Shown here piece by piece: positions 11,321 to 22,400 of a stretch of DNA of 64,000 nucleotides (the first letter of the stretch is position 1; each line of letters starts with the position of its first letter). The stretch is from Phyto melanocephala (lineage: Eukaryota > Arthropoda > Insecta > Diptera > Rhinophoridae): assembly GCA_941918925.1 (NCBI GenBank), contig OW799234.1, positions 112,071,128 through 112,135,127 on the forward strand. The letters run 5' to 3'. Under the pieces are notes generated by a model, which did no database searches, was not told where the DNA came from, and was given only the letters and a program-made list of their open reading frames with translations. The translations under genes and the position numbers were made by a program.

Positions 11321-11970
11321 CACATCTCGCGCCAAGCCCAAAAATCGCGATTTACTCATTCGGGCCAAAATATTTTTCTTTTTGATAACATTCTGTTTAT
11401 GTCCATTTATTGTATACTTAAAAACAGAAAGTGAAAATTTTCACTTTTTCCATGATTTTTCATCAATTTTCCGTGTGTGCACCGGTGATCACGCGGCCCC
11501 ATGAAGTAAAATTACTTACTGGGGCCGCGTGAACACCGGTGCACACACGGAAAATTTATGAAAAATCATGGAAAAAGTGAAAATTTTCAACACATTCAAC
11601 ATTTTTTTTCTTTCTTAGTTCTTTTAGACGAAATACTGTACAATTTTCACAGTCCGTACATACGCCAGTCCGGTCACTCCAATAATTCGGACACTTCTAC
11701 ATTTCGGAAAATTTAAAATTTTTACCTCTACAATCCGGACAAATTGTTTTTATACAAGAACAAAAAAAATGCAAACTTCTCAGGCCAAGCACAATTTCAT
11801 GTTCTCCTGGGGCCACAGATTCATTTCAGTTATATAAACCCAATGTAAATCGAGTGCACTAGGCCACATTCACTCTTAAAGACATAAGGGTGGCGTGTTG
11901 ATATGTGAACACGCGGCCCAAACGAGTACTCAGGTCGTGTGCACCGATGCCGCACATGGCGCTAAATGTG
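11321..11970. mobile_element. piggyBac-type MITE flanked by TTAA
   Basis: The ends are CACATCTCGCGCCA (11321) and TGGCGCTAAATGTG (to 11970), inverted repeats matching at 12 of 14 positions. TTAA stands directly outside on both sides (11317-11320 and 11971-11974), the piggyBac target. The 650-bp interior is GC-richer than its surroundings and contains a long palindrome (11433-11588). No transposase is encoded. Its ends differ from those of the intact piggyBac at 39809, so another transposase presumably moved it. Confidence 0.75.
11433..11588. repeat. Long near-perfect palindrome
   Basis: Arms of 68 bp (11433-11500 and 11521-11588) are nearly perfect inverse copies around a 20-bp centre. They contain CCGTGTGTGCACCGGTG and ACGCGGCCCC with their inverses. 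A shorter relative of the GC-rich core (AACACGCGGCCC, GTGTGCACCGATG) recurs at about 11918-11950 in the same MITE. Confidence 0.9.
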
Positions 11971-12480
11971 TTAAGTGAAATTTTTGGAAACTTTTAGAAT
12001 GACAAAAAGTTGCCAAAAAGAAACATATATGGGAAATTATGTATAATTCTTAACTATAGGGCCCATTTGCATAAAATCTGTAATAGAAATTTTAGCAGAC
12101 AAAAAAATATGTAATTTATTTAAAAAAAATCGGAAAAACGGTTTGGTACTTTTTAGAACATAATTATTTTTATGAAAAACGTTTGAACGTTTTAAACTTG
12201 GAATTCATTCATTGATATGGAAAATCTAAAAAAGTACTTTTCTGTTTTTTAGGTACTTTTTGTATTTTCTACGTTTTTGAAGCTATTATCATGAAACTAG
12301 AAATATTGATCCAAGCTGAGGCTGAAAATTGTATGGGCGACCGAAAAGGTACTTTTTCGCATTTTTATGGTACTTTTTGTATTTTTTACGTTTAAAAAAG
12401 ATTGCAACTTACAGCTGCCAATATCATTTAAAAATTATCTATAATTACATTATCATTAAGTTGTAGTTTCTAGCTGGCAA

Positions 12481-13131
12481 CGTAACAGACTGTTGCAATC
12501 CATAATCGATCCATAAATTTTACATAAATTTAAAATGCTTTCATCTTGACAAACTTCTTGTTATATGTATTGTTTTTAAATATTTATTTTTTTTGGTACA
12601 AAATGAACCAAAAACTGACGTCTTATTAAGTTTTGCAGTGAGTAAAACGAAACAGTAAGGGTACTCACAAAGGGAAGTGCAAACAATGCAAATGATTGCA
12701 AAAATGCACTATTTCTTTAACACAACAACAAAATGTATGCATTTGCAATTTGCTTCACTTTACTTCATTTGCACTATAAAAAGCTTGAGCAAAATTGGCT
12801 GCGTGTATATGCTCAGAATCAAATAAGTGACAACTGCTGTCTTTGACATTTTGACCGCCATTGATTTTATGAAATAGAAAACTAAAATTACAAGAAATTT
12901 CTTTTAGTAACAGTAAAATAAAAAAATAGATTTAAAAAAAAGAAATATATAATCGCATATATTCTGCATTCCGAGTGAAATTTAATCACTCGGAATTGCC
13001 ATTGTAGTGTTTTTGTTTATAACAACAATGTCATGGCAATTCCGAGTGAACACAGGCGAATGAATTAATAAAATTTAGTGAAGATGTACATATATTGGAT
13101 TAAAAAAAGACACTAACGATCGCGAGTTCCC
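12481..13131. other. Spacer with inverted-repeat clusters, no gene
   Basis: Around 12670-12775 there is a loose inverted arrangement of TGCAAATG/CATTTGCA words bounded by AGTGCAAA and TTTGCACT, perhaps a decayed MITE. A second cluster at 12968-13047 is listed separately. No exon was recognised. Confidence 0.5.
12968..13047. repeat. Alternative hairpins from three TTCCGAGTGA blocks
   Basis: TTCCGAGTGA occurs in + orientation (12969), inverse (about 12986) and + again (13040). The first pair gives a hairpin at 12968-12996 with a short loop. The second pair is extended: ACTCGGAATTGCCA at 12988-13001 matches TGGCAATTCCGAGT at 13034-13047. The middle block can therefore pair either way. Confidence 0.7.
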
Positions 13132-13395
13132 TTAAGCTTCGTACAGACGATGCAACAATTTGCAGCAAGTTGATTGCTGCAAACAAATTTGCGTGTATGA
13201 ACAGTCAGGAAAACTTTTTGCAAAAACAAAGTTTGCAATAACTGTTTGCCGCAATATTTGTTGCTCGTCGTCTGAATACGGTGCTTTCCCGAATTTTTGA
13301 TTGCGGCATTTGATTGCTTGTTTGCATGCGCTGTTTGCAAGCAGTTGTATAATTGCTGCAAACAAGAACACATCATTAATATGTGATATCGGGAC

Positions 13396-13515
13396 TTAAC
13401 GAAAAAATTAATAGAAGAGTATGAGAGTTACTCCGTCCTGTGGGATGTGTCTTCACCAGAATATAAAAACAAATATAAAAAACAAATTGTGTATATTGAA
13501 ATTGCTAAAAAATTA
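13396..13515 (+). pseudogene. MADF-domain fragment (Harbinger DNA-binding partner)
   Basis: The frame encodes a MADF-like segment with LIEEYESYSVLWDVSSPEYK followed by NKYKKQIVYIEIAKKL. This is the start of the MADF (Myb/SANT-like) fold, with the conserved leucine/tryptophan pattern and the xxEYKNK..K motif. In PIF/Harbinger elements a second gene codes for such a protein, which helps the transposase bind DNA. There is no usable start codon (an ATG at 13381 is followed at once by a stop) and the frame runs into the deletion junction, so it is a remnant. Confidence 0.7.
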
Positions 13516-13825
13516 ATGTCAGGGCTAATCGCTCATTTGGTGGAATCGCAGGGCGCATTACAGTGTCTTTTTTAGTTATAAAATATTTAACTTTTCCTAA
13601 TAAAAAGTTACAATCATTGACGGACATCTGGAAAAAATTGAAATAGCTTGCTTTATCCTCATTTTCTAGTTCTTTTAAAAGGTTAGCATGAACGCCTTTT
13701 TCATTTCTTTTCGAAATCCACTCTCTCACCCAGTACTTTCGTTTTTTTACCGACTCCAAACTTCTTTGTTTTTTACGTTCAACTACAAGAGCTAATACAG
13801 CAATTCGTGATTTTTGAGCCGACAT
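13505..13825 (-). pseudogene. HARBI1-like (PIF/Harbinger) transposase, N-terminal fragment
   Basis: The 106-residue frame has the family's opening: YWVREWISKRNEKGVHANLL, then a SYFNFFQMSV segment and LITKxDTxMR-like FITKKDTVMRPAIPPNERLA. This is the region before the DDE catalytic core, and all catalytic residues are missing because the frame stops after LALTLIF. It starts with a plausible ATG at 13825. It lies opposite the MADF fragment, as expected for convergent or divergent Harbinger genes after an internal deletion. Confidence 0.8.
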
Positions 13826-14197
13826 AATTTAAACACGTCTTTATTGATTGTCTTGCACAAAGAAACTGAAAACAAATGTGAACTCCAAAGCAATATATTG
13901 CACGCAACAATCATGCTAATCAAAAACTGATTGAAGCAGGAAATTTGCATGCAATATTTGCATTGATCTGAACAGTTTTGCAAACATTCGCTGCAAGTTA
14001 CTCTCAACTTGCTGCAAATTGTTTGCATCGTCTGTACGAAGCTTTAGAATGATTGTGCAAATAAATTTTGTATTTTTTACAATTGCCAAACTTTATATAA
14101 AAAAATCTCTCGAAAAATCATCTTCGAATTGCTATCACCTTATAAAAACTTTATTAATAAAAATATACTATTACACAATTTACAATTGTTCTGAACT

Positions 14198-14373
14198 TTC
14201 CAATTATATTTCAGAAATTTCTAATTATATTTCAGAATTTAAAATTTTATTTTAGAAATTTCAATTTGTATTTTAGAATTTTTTCAATTTTATATATTTT
14301 AGAAATTTCTAATTATATTTCAGAAATTACTAATTGTGTTTTAAAAATTTCCAATTGTATTTCAGAAATTTCC
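14198..14373. repeat. Minisatellite with a unit of about 21 bp
   Basis: Roughly eight imperfect copies of CAATTATATTTCAGAAATTT follow one another, some with small insertions. Each unit carries TATTTCAG or TATTTTAG, which looks like a splice acceptor. Confidence 0.75.
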
Positions 14374-14399
14374 AAATTTTTCGACAATTATTTTTAAAT

Positions 14400-16480
14400 T
14401 AGTCTTTAAATACTTTTTGATAAATTTCATTTTATCTTCTATGTTGCTTTTTAGAAGTCAATAGCAAACCTTTTTAATGGAACGCAATTCAGCAAACCTT
14501 TTCAATGGATGTTTTTTATTGTTTCCATAACAAACCGGAATGTTTACAGATGCTAACACTGCTCATAATTCTTTGGCGTTAGACCAAAATGTCTTAGTTA
14601 AAAATATATTTTGTGATTTTTATTGGGTTTATTAAACTTGTTCTGTCTTTCGTTTGGCGTAAACTGCCTAGTAATCATTTGAACTTTAGGTTATAACTCA
14701 GAAAAAGGCATAAAAACTTAAGACCTCTTTGAATAACAACCAACCCAACCTCACTAACCACAGAAATGTTAATTTTAATTTTTTTTTCGTAATATTAAAT
14801 TTTATTCTCCAAAACATATTTTTTCGTTTCCATTATAAATTTACAAAATAAGAAGTAATAAAAACCAAAATAAAATAATTAACATTGTAATAAAAGTCTC
14901 TCTATTTAAAACTTATACATATTGCTAAAAAAAAAATCACTTTTTACAGATTAAATAGTTTAAAAAAACCATACGTATTGTGCATGCATATGCAAGTAAA
15001 TATAAATTTCATTAAAAATAAAATAAACTATTTTATACAAATTAGTTATAAAAATCTAATAAAACTATTAAAATTTAAGGGAAAGAGGGATAAAATTATG
15101 TTTGGCGTGGCCAAAATGGGGACAAATTTAAAGAATTTTTGGTTTCAAAATATTTTTTTTTTTCTTTTCAAAGTAAAATAATTAAGTGCGCTTTTATTAC
15201 TTAGTTACACTTTATGCTTGAATGTTTTATATGTATATACTTAATTAATATATATATAAGGTTCTTTCTTCTTCGTTTAATAACTATATTTAAATATATA
15301 TGGGCACTTCGACATCAATGTCTACTGTTGTCACGTAACGCCAGCCTCTATAACTTGAGAAAATGTTCTTTTATTTTTAGTTTTTTTTTTTATATATGTA
15401 TATAGAAAGAAAGTAGCTCTATATTTAGTTAGAAAATTAAAACAAATCAAACTGCACGATCCTAAGTTATAAGCATTTAAAGAGTCGACGCTATGTGATA
15501 TTTCTGTGGAAGTGCCCATATTATTAATGTTGTTTGCGTATGTGTTGATTTTATTCTTAAAATATTGATTTGTGTAAATAATGATTGCTAATACTACACT
15601 TGCAAGATTTATACTTGATTTGTTAATTGTTTTTTCTTCTTTTTTTTCTTGTTATCATTGTACACATAACACATAAACAAAATAAATAGTTTACATATTT
15701 ATATGCTTGTCTAATACGAGTATAGTACATAATACAATGTTTAAAAAACAATTTTGAACAACAATGAATCTCTCTACATAATAATTTAAATTTTTTTACA
15801 CTTTTTTAACTTACATTCTAATTGGTGTTTTGTTGGATAATCAAAAGATTTATTTTTTTAAATTTTCTTTTTACATATTTTTAATTTGTTTCTTTTGCAA
15901 TTTATGCACTCGTTTATTTAAGCAGCTACAAAAGATTCCTTTTGTTATACATACATGCACTAAAGAATAATCGCGATTCTAAAGAATGATTGTTAAATAT
16001 GTTTCACAATTCAGAGTTTTCTACATATGTGTTAGTTTTGCATTTTATGTGTGTCTTAAAATTTTTTTCCCAATTTTTTTTTAGACTTTAAAAATGTTAA
16101 AATTACAAATTGTACTTTTGTTAGAGCCCTCTAATGTAAACATTTTTCATTCTGCAACTTCTTTTTTTTAAATGAGAAAATCAATTTAAAGTTGTAAAAT
16201 TTTTAAATTAATATTCCTTAAAGCTCTGAAAATTTTCACATGATAATAACGATTGTACTTAATAGCTTGTATTTTATAGAAGCTGGGAGGGTGGGTTAAA
16301 TTTTTGTTAATTATGTTTTTTTAAAATATTTTTCGTTTTTTCTTTTCTTAAATTTGTTGTTGCCCAAATTCCTACAATTTGTTTGTTATACATAGTTTCC
16401 ATATTTGTTTTTATATTAAGGAATCGTATTCCTCCAAGTATAATGAATTTATAATTGTGTAAAGAGAAGAGAGGGTCGAC
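14400..16480 (-). other. 3' flank and probable 3' UTR of the RhoGAP gene
   Basis: Beyond the stop codon at 16481 on the - strand lies about 2 kb of AT-rich DNA with no coding similarity on either strand. Several AATAAA words on the - strand occur, for example near 15904, so the true poly(A) site cannot be picked. A dispersed-repeat fragment related to 9025-9113 lies near 14563-14740. Confidence 0.4.
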
Positions 16481-19400
16481 TTAAAAGCGACCGCGATTAA
16501 TATTCTTAATGCGTATGCCAACTTCAAGTACGTGTTCACCGGCCGAATTGGCAACATTAACAGTGGCCGCATTGTTTGTACTACTACTACTAGTACTGCT
16601 GCTACTGTTGTTGCCATTACTAGTGCTACTGCTGCTACCGCCTTCATCATGTTGCATATTATTGTTGTTGATGTTGTTATTGGGTATATTACCATTCGCG
16701 CTGGACAGCGGAATACGTCGTACCGCTGCATTGGCGGTAGATGGGTTACTGGAGTTGTTTGCTGTATTATTGGCCATATTTTTGCAATGATGATTGCAAT
16801 TATTTGCACCCCCACCGCTATAATCATGGGGTCCTCCCACTGTGTGCCTTCTTTTGATAGAACGATTTTGTTTATTTTGTATTTGCCGTTTTTTAGTTAG
16901 ATTCATATCAGTCTTTTCATCTTTAGTTAAACCAGTTGGTGGCATATTGCAACTAACGCCACCGGACGCTGCGCCGCCGTAACGTGAAGAATAGTTACGA
17001 CAATTAAATGAGGCAGAACGAAATAGTCGATGGTCACGACGTTTTTTATTGTACTTATCTAAAAGAAATGAAGGCGAGGCCATAACTAAAGCTTCTTTGG
17101 GATCACTTGTTGTAGAGCCCTCAGAATCATCTTCAGAGCAGCGTTGTTCCTGTACGGATGAAGAGAAGCGTAGATTTTTGCTGGTTGCATAAAGATTACG
17201 TGCAGTTGTGGCGGTTAAATTTCCCTTTAGGGCACTAGAAGTAGGGGTGGATGCTGCTGTGGGCGGAGATATTAGGCCACTTGTACCCACACAGCTCAAA
17301 GATGAATTAGTGGGTGCTGTGGCTGAGTGTTGCAATTTATGTGAGGTTTTATAGGTGGTCGTAAGCGATGAACCCGTTGAAATGGGAGTAAACTTTTCAT
17401 TGGTCATTTTAGCATTTGTCAGGGTATTGGTTGAGGCACACGAACGGCTGACCATTAAATTATTGCCCGTCAAGTTGTCAAGCGGGCAAAAGTTTCGAAA
17501 ATGCCTTTCGGGTGACTCATCGGCATAAGGAATGTTTTCAGAATGCAAAAGTAGAGGTTCACCAATGGTATAGCGGCGTGGTGTTATAGGGAATTCCGGA
17601 GATCCATTTTCATCATTCGATTCGGAGCCATATTTGAATATTTTTAATTTATCCTCCAAGGCATCGGTGACAGCACCGAGAGACATAGAGCCTAAAAATA
17701 TAATTACATTCAACAACGTACACATATTAAAAATTTTATATTTTAAACGTACCCGTATCACTGAGACGGCTATTGCTGCTTTCATCATCTGTTAGTGTTA
17801 TTGAAATATCCACACTATTACGTTGCTGTTCCTTGGCAATACTGCTGCCACTGCAACTGCCAGAATCTTTTTCATCCAAACTAGTTTTGCGGCTATGCCG
17901 GTGACCCAAAATACTTCGACTTTCACTCTTCTTCGAAATCTTTTTGTTCGACGTTGATGTCGTCATACTACTACTGCTCGAGGAGGAGGTGGCCGTAGTT
18001 GTAGCACTAGTCGACTGAAATTGTAAACGTAAAGTTACACCAAAATCATAAATAGTCGGAACAGCTTTGCGTCTTTGACGATACGCTGTCGCTGATTCAC
18101 CACCACAGACGGCAGCTTTAGAAGCATTGCGGTTATGATTTGAAATTGAACGTGTATTAAATGTGGAAATATTGGGTGTTGATTTGCATATATTTTTTAA
18201 TGTATTCTTGGTGATTGTAGTTAGAAGTATAGGTGAAGTAATAGAGTGTTTTGTGTTGGTAAAAATGTTCTTATTGGCGATAGAATTGGATGTGGAGGTG
18301 TGAAAGGACTTAGATTTAATTTCGCTTACCCTACTATCACCAGGTTTTCGAATCTTTTTTCCTAGTTGCGGCATAAAACGTGAGGTACGCGACGATGTCG
18401 TGTTACACGAGCTCGACTCACGTTCATTGAAACGTTCGATTTTTGAAATATTGTGCAACAGCATATTCGTTTGATCCTCCTGTTGTTGTTGCTGTTGTGC
18501 AGCCGACACTCCGGTGGTCGATGACGATGTGGATGCCGGAAAATTATTCCCACAAACATCTTCAATATCGGGAGTTTTACCATTTTCAAAAAAGAAGTCA
18601 TACTGAAAACAAATAATAAATAAAACAAATGTAAATAAAAATTGAAAATTCTTTTAATATTTTTAACTTTTTTTTAAGTCTATTGGAATATACATATAAA
18701 AAATGTTTTGAAACATTTTCAATAAAAGTGTTTCTTAAATAAACTTACATGCGATAATAGTAGTTCTACAATTCTGCACTGATGCTTCATATCTTTAACA
18801 GCTATATCTAATGTATCATTGGGCGTGCGTATTATCGAAGGACCAAAAATAATAGCCAAATTTTTTGGTTCCATTAAATTGACATCACAGTTCTTGCTAA
18901 CTCTATTTAAGTGACGAAACAAATGTTTCATCGTCTCATATGAATACCGGGGTAAGGCTTCTAAAAGCTGTTTGATATCCCGTAAACGTTCCATGCCCAC
19001 CTTCTTATCGGCCTCAATGAAATGATTGTAAAATGAACTTGGTAGCAGAGCATCGGGTAAACTTCTTATGAACAATTTTAAAAGACTTGATACAACATTA
19101 ACATCCTCCCATCTGACATCCGTGTTGCAGCGGTCCCAAGAGAAATCGGTTTTATTAACTTGATCAGAGAGTTCTGATATTGCAGCTTTATTGCCGGGTA
19201 TACGATATATACCAACCACTCCCAGGCCCTTTGTTTCAACAATATTAGTACATACTTCCACAAGAGTGGGTACGTATTCGTTGTGTTTGGACTGTGTATA
19301 AAACAAAGTGAAATAAATTTTGTGAAATTAAAGAAATTAAGACAACTAACTTACCATGGGACAAGTTTTGAGAGGCACACCTATAGAACCAATAGTTTTC

Positions 19401-22400
19401 GAAGACGAAGACAGATTAGAGGGTGAAAGGTCAGCATTATGACCACCACTGCTACTACTGCCACCACCGCGTCGAAATAATAAATCCTTCCAGTTTTTGG
19501 CCTTTGGTGAACCTAAGTCTTTGTCGGGTATATTTTTATGGGAAGAGGATTTGCGAGTTTTCATCACCGGCGATATAGAGTCAGAGGCTTCTAATTCACT
19601 ACGTGATGTCGAACTTAATGGAGATTGTTCGGCTTGTAAATGTTGCGCTGATTGTTGTACATTATCATCACAGTACGTTGATGTAGACATGCTAGCAGTT
19701 GCAGCGGTTTTTTGTGGTTCCGCTAGCTGTTTACCTTGAAGATCCTAGATGCATAAAAAAGTAATTAAATAAAATTTACACATATAACAAATAATAAAGA
19801 GTTTAAAGCCTACATTATCATCATAAATTAAACTATTTTTCCATTGTACTAAACCAAATATTCTTTTCATTTCTGTACTACTCTTTGTTTTAAAGAAAAT
19901 CTCTGTATGCGGTTGATACTGTGTATCGCTATGAAATGTTTGCTGGGGTACACTGGTCGAACTACCCGAGGATGTTAATTTATCATTCGTATCATCTAAA
20001 TTCAGTTCATTGCCTAAAGTGGCTATCGGTGAGGGCTTCGATTGCATACGAAATACATATTTCTTTTTATCTGATTCATCAAAAATTTTATAGTTTCTAA
20101 TGTCGAGTACTATCACCTGTGTAATTTTAATAAAAGAAAAAATCAATAAAAACAAAAAATTTGAATATGAAATATACTCTTTTCGTTTACAAACAATTGA
20201 TTTAATACTTACACTACTATCGGATTTTGAATTGCGGCTGGGATATATTTTTAATGTATCACCTTTAATCTCAATTTTTACTTGACGCCAAGAACGATAT
20301 TCAGAGAGTCGCTAAAAAATCAAATATACAAAAATATATTTCTATGTATAATAAATGCATAAAATTTAGGTAAATGTTTTCTTAATACAAAATTCTTAAT
20401 TTTTAGAATTCTAAATTCTCTGTTAATATTTTTTTTTAATTCATAGGTTATAAGAAAAAAATGTAAGTCTACATGTAGCGTGCCCCGGTGGACTAGTCAG
20501 TAGTGTGCTGGTCTGCTAGGTTGGGGGTTGCGGGTTCGATTACCGCCAGAGACTCTGGACTGGTCTGCTTCTCTTTCTTTTCTATTCCCTTTCTATTCTA
20601 TTCGTATAGAGCGCACAACACGCAAATTTGGCATAAGTGTATACCTGTCGTGGGTTTGGGCTTTTAGTGCCCCTTCTTTTCAACTTAACCTAACCTAAGT
20701 CTACAAGTACATATGTATGTACATTAGTGCGTACCACCTTACAGACAAAAAAAGTTGCCAAATGTACAGTGCTGGTCATTTAAAATAGCACACCACCCGC
20801 ACAGTATACTTTATTAAGGTTTCCTAGAAAATTAATAATTATTTTCGATATTTTGCTTTTGAAAGATATTAACTTTGCCATACTTAACATAAAACAAGTA
20901 ACAAAAGAAAAACATTATTGGCCTTTATTTAAATAAAATACTCTTCCTAGTAGCCTTTAAAGAAAGAAATCAAAAATAAATCGTAAAAAACAACAAGCGT
21001 GTTCCGTTGCAAGAAAAATATTTTTATTAAACAAGTAAGAGTGCTATATTTGGCCGTTCCGAATTTGATAATACCCTTCACCATTTAAAATTTCCGATTT
21101 CATGTTATATGCCATAATTTCAGGCGCCATATTTGATTTTGAATTCTTCATAGTTAACTGTATTCTTTTAGTCAAGGCCTTTCTCTCATTTAATACCCAT
21201 ATTGATGGGTTTGAAAAAAATTTCCACCATTTTGTTTCAGACGCCATCTTGGATTTTAAATTTTTCAGTGTTTACTGTATTCCGCTGGCAAAGTCCTTTT
21301 GTTTAATGCCAATATTGAGAGAGTTTTTATTACTAGATTTGACCCATATATAAATTAATTACGCCATTTTGTAGTGGCGACCATATTGGATTTTAAATTT
21401 TTTATAGTATTTTATATTTTGCTAGACAAGCCTTTTATTTTGATACTCATATCATACCTCTCTTTTGGATTCGTGTTTTTGTCAGTTAGTTTCAAACCGA
21501 TTTGTCAGTTTTACCCGCTAACAATTTTTGAGGCTACAGTTTCAAAATTAATAGGAGCTTCAATAATTTGATATATTTAAAAAAAATATATATATTTCTC
21601 AAAAGTGTATATATTTGAACAAAATATGGGAAAAAACAGAGAGTCGTGTTTGTTTACTCATATATCAGAATGTAATGGGGCGATCATGCTGGATTTCAAT
21701 ACCGATTCATTATTGGTGATTGACACCACATACAGATCCAAGGTCTTCAAAAAGTTGATTTCAACCAACACACGGACAGACGCATAGACGGACATGGCTC
21801 AATCGACTCCCCTAGTCATAAGCTTTCAGAAAACATATATACTTAAAGATATATTGTAGAAATTGCAAACGGAATGACAAAGCTTGGCACCACAGGTCAA
21901 GGGTATACAAAGAAAGTTCAGGGAGCAAATTACGGCATTCGGTCACAACCGAAATTTTATTCGAACGTTCGATTTGATTGTGCCCGAAATGTCGATCACT
22001 TTCGAATGCCATCATTTTCCCCCTGTTGAGAAATTCTAAAAACCTGCACGAATTGTGGGGAGCTCGAAAGTCTATATTACCAGCCTCTTGTAGAAATTAT
22101 GCCAAGAAGATCAGAGCAGGTTATAAATAAAAAAGGATACCCAACTAAATATTATATAAAAGTCAACCACAGTAGGAATTTTTATCCTTTTGAAAGGGGG
22201 GTGTTAATTTGAAAAACGTTTTTATGTATTTGTTTCAGCATAACTTACTTTTATATATAATGTACAAATATACCCCAATATTCATAAAATTTAAAATGAG
22301 TTTGAAAGGTTATTTAAAATTTCTATACGAAATTTCCTTAAAATTTTTTTTAATACATTTTATTATTTTATGAACACAAGCCTGAATATGTTATGTTAAA

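Larger units (their letters stand above)
10890..12480. repeat. Dispersed GGTAC-rich repeat, interrupted by a piggyBac-type MITE
   Basis: The block starts near GACTGGACTGACTGATTCAT and CATCGCACAGCCCAAA. It holds many variants of TGGTACTTTTT and TTTTGGTACC on both sides of the MITE at 11321-11970. The repeated GGTAC words, which are absent from neighbouring spacer, and the clean interruption point to one old dispersed element. Its true ends are not visible and no reading frame remains. Confidence 0.5.
13135..14043. mobile_element. PIF/Harbinger deletion derivative with TTA target duplication
   Basis: The terminal inverted repeat starts AGCTTCGTACAGACGATGCA and extends for about 37 bp with one or two mismatches. 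TTA lies outside both ends (13132-13134 and 14044-14046), the 3-bp target duplication typical of PIF/Harbinger. Inside are a MADF-domain fragment on + (13396-13515) and the start of a HARBI1-like transposase on - (13505-13825). They meet where the centre of a full-length element must have been lost. GCAAACAATTTGC-like words cluster at both subterminal regions. Confidence 0.85.

Noticed and set aside
16509..16900. Two + strand open frames opposite the RhoGAP tail
   Set aside because: They are antisense shadows of the Ser/Asn repeats and consist of Leu/Val or Thr/Ala runs with no domain.
18321..18340. Donor-like GGTAAGC inside RhoGAP exon 10
   Set aside because: The frame stays open through it for another 190 codons with similar composition, so no intron is needed.
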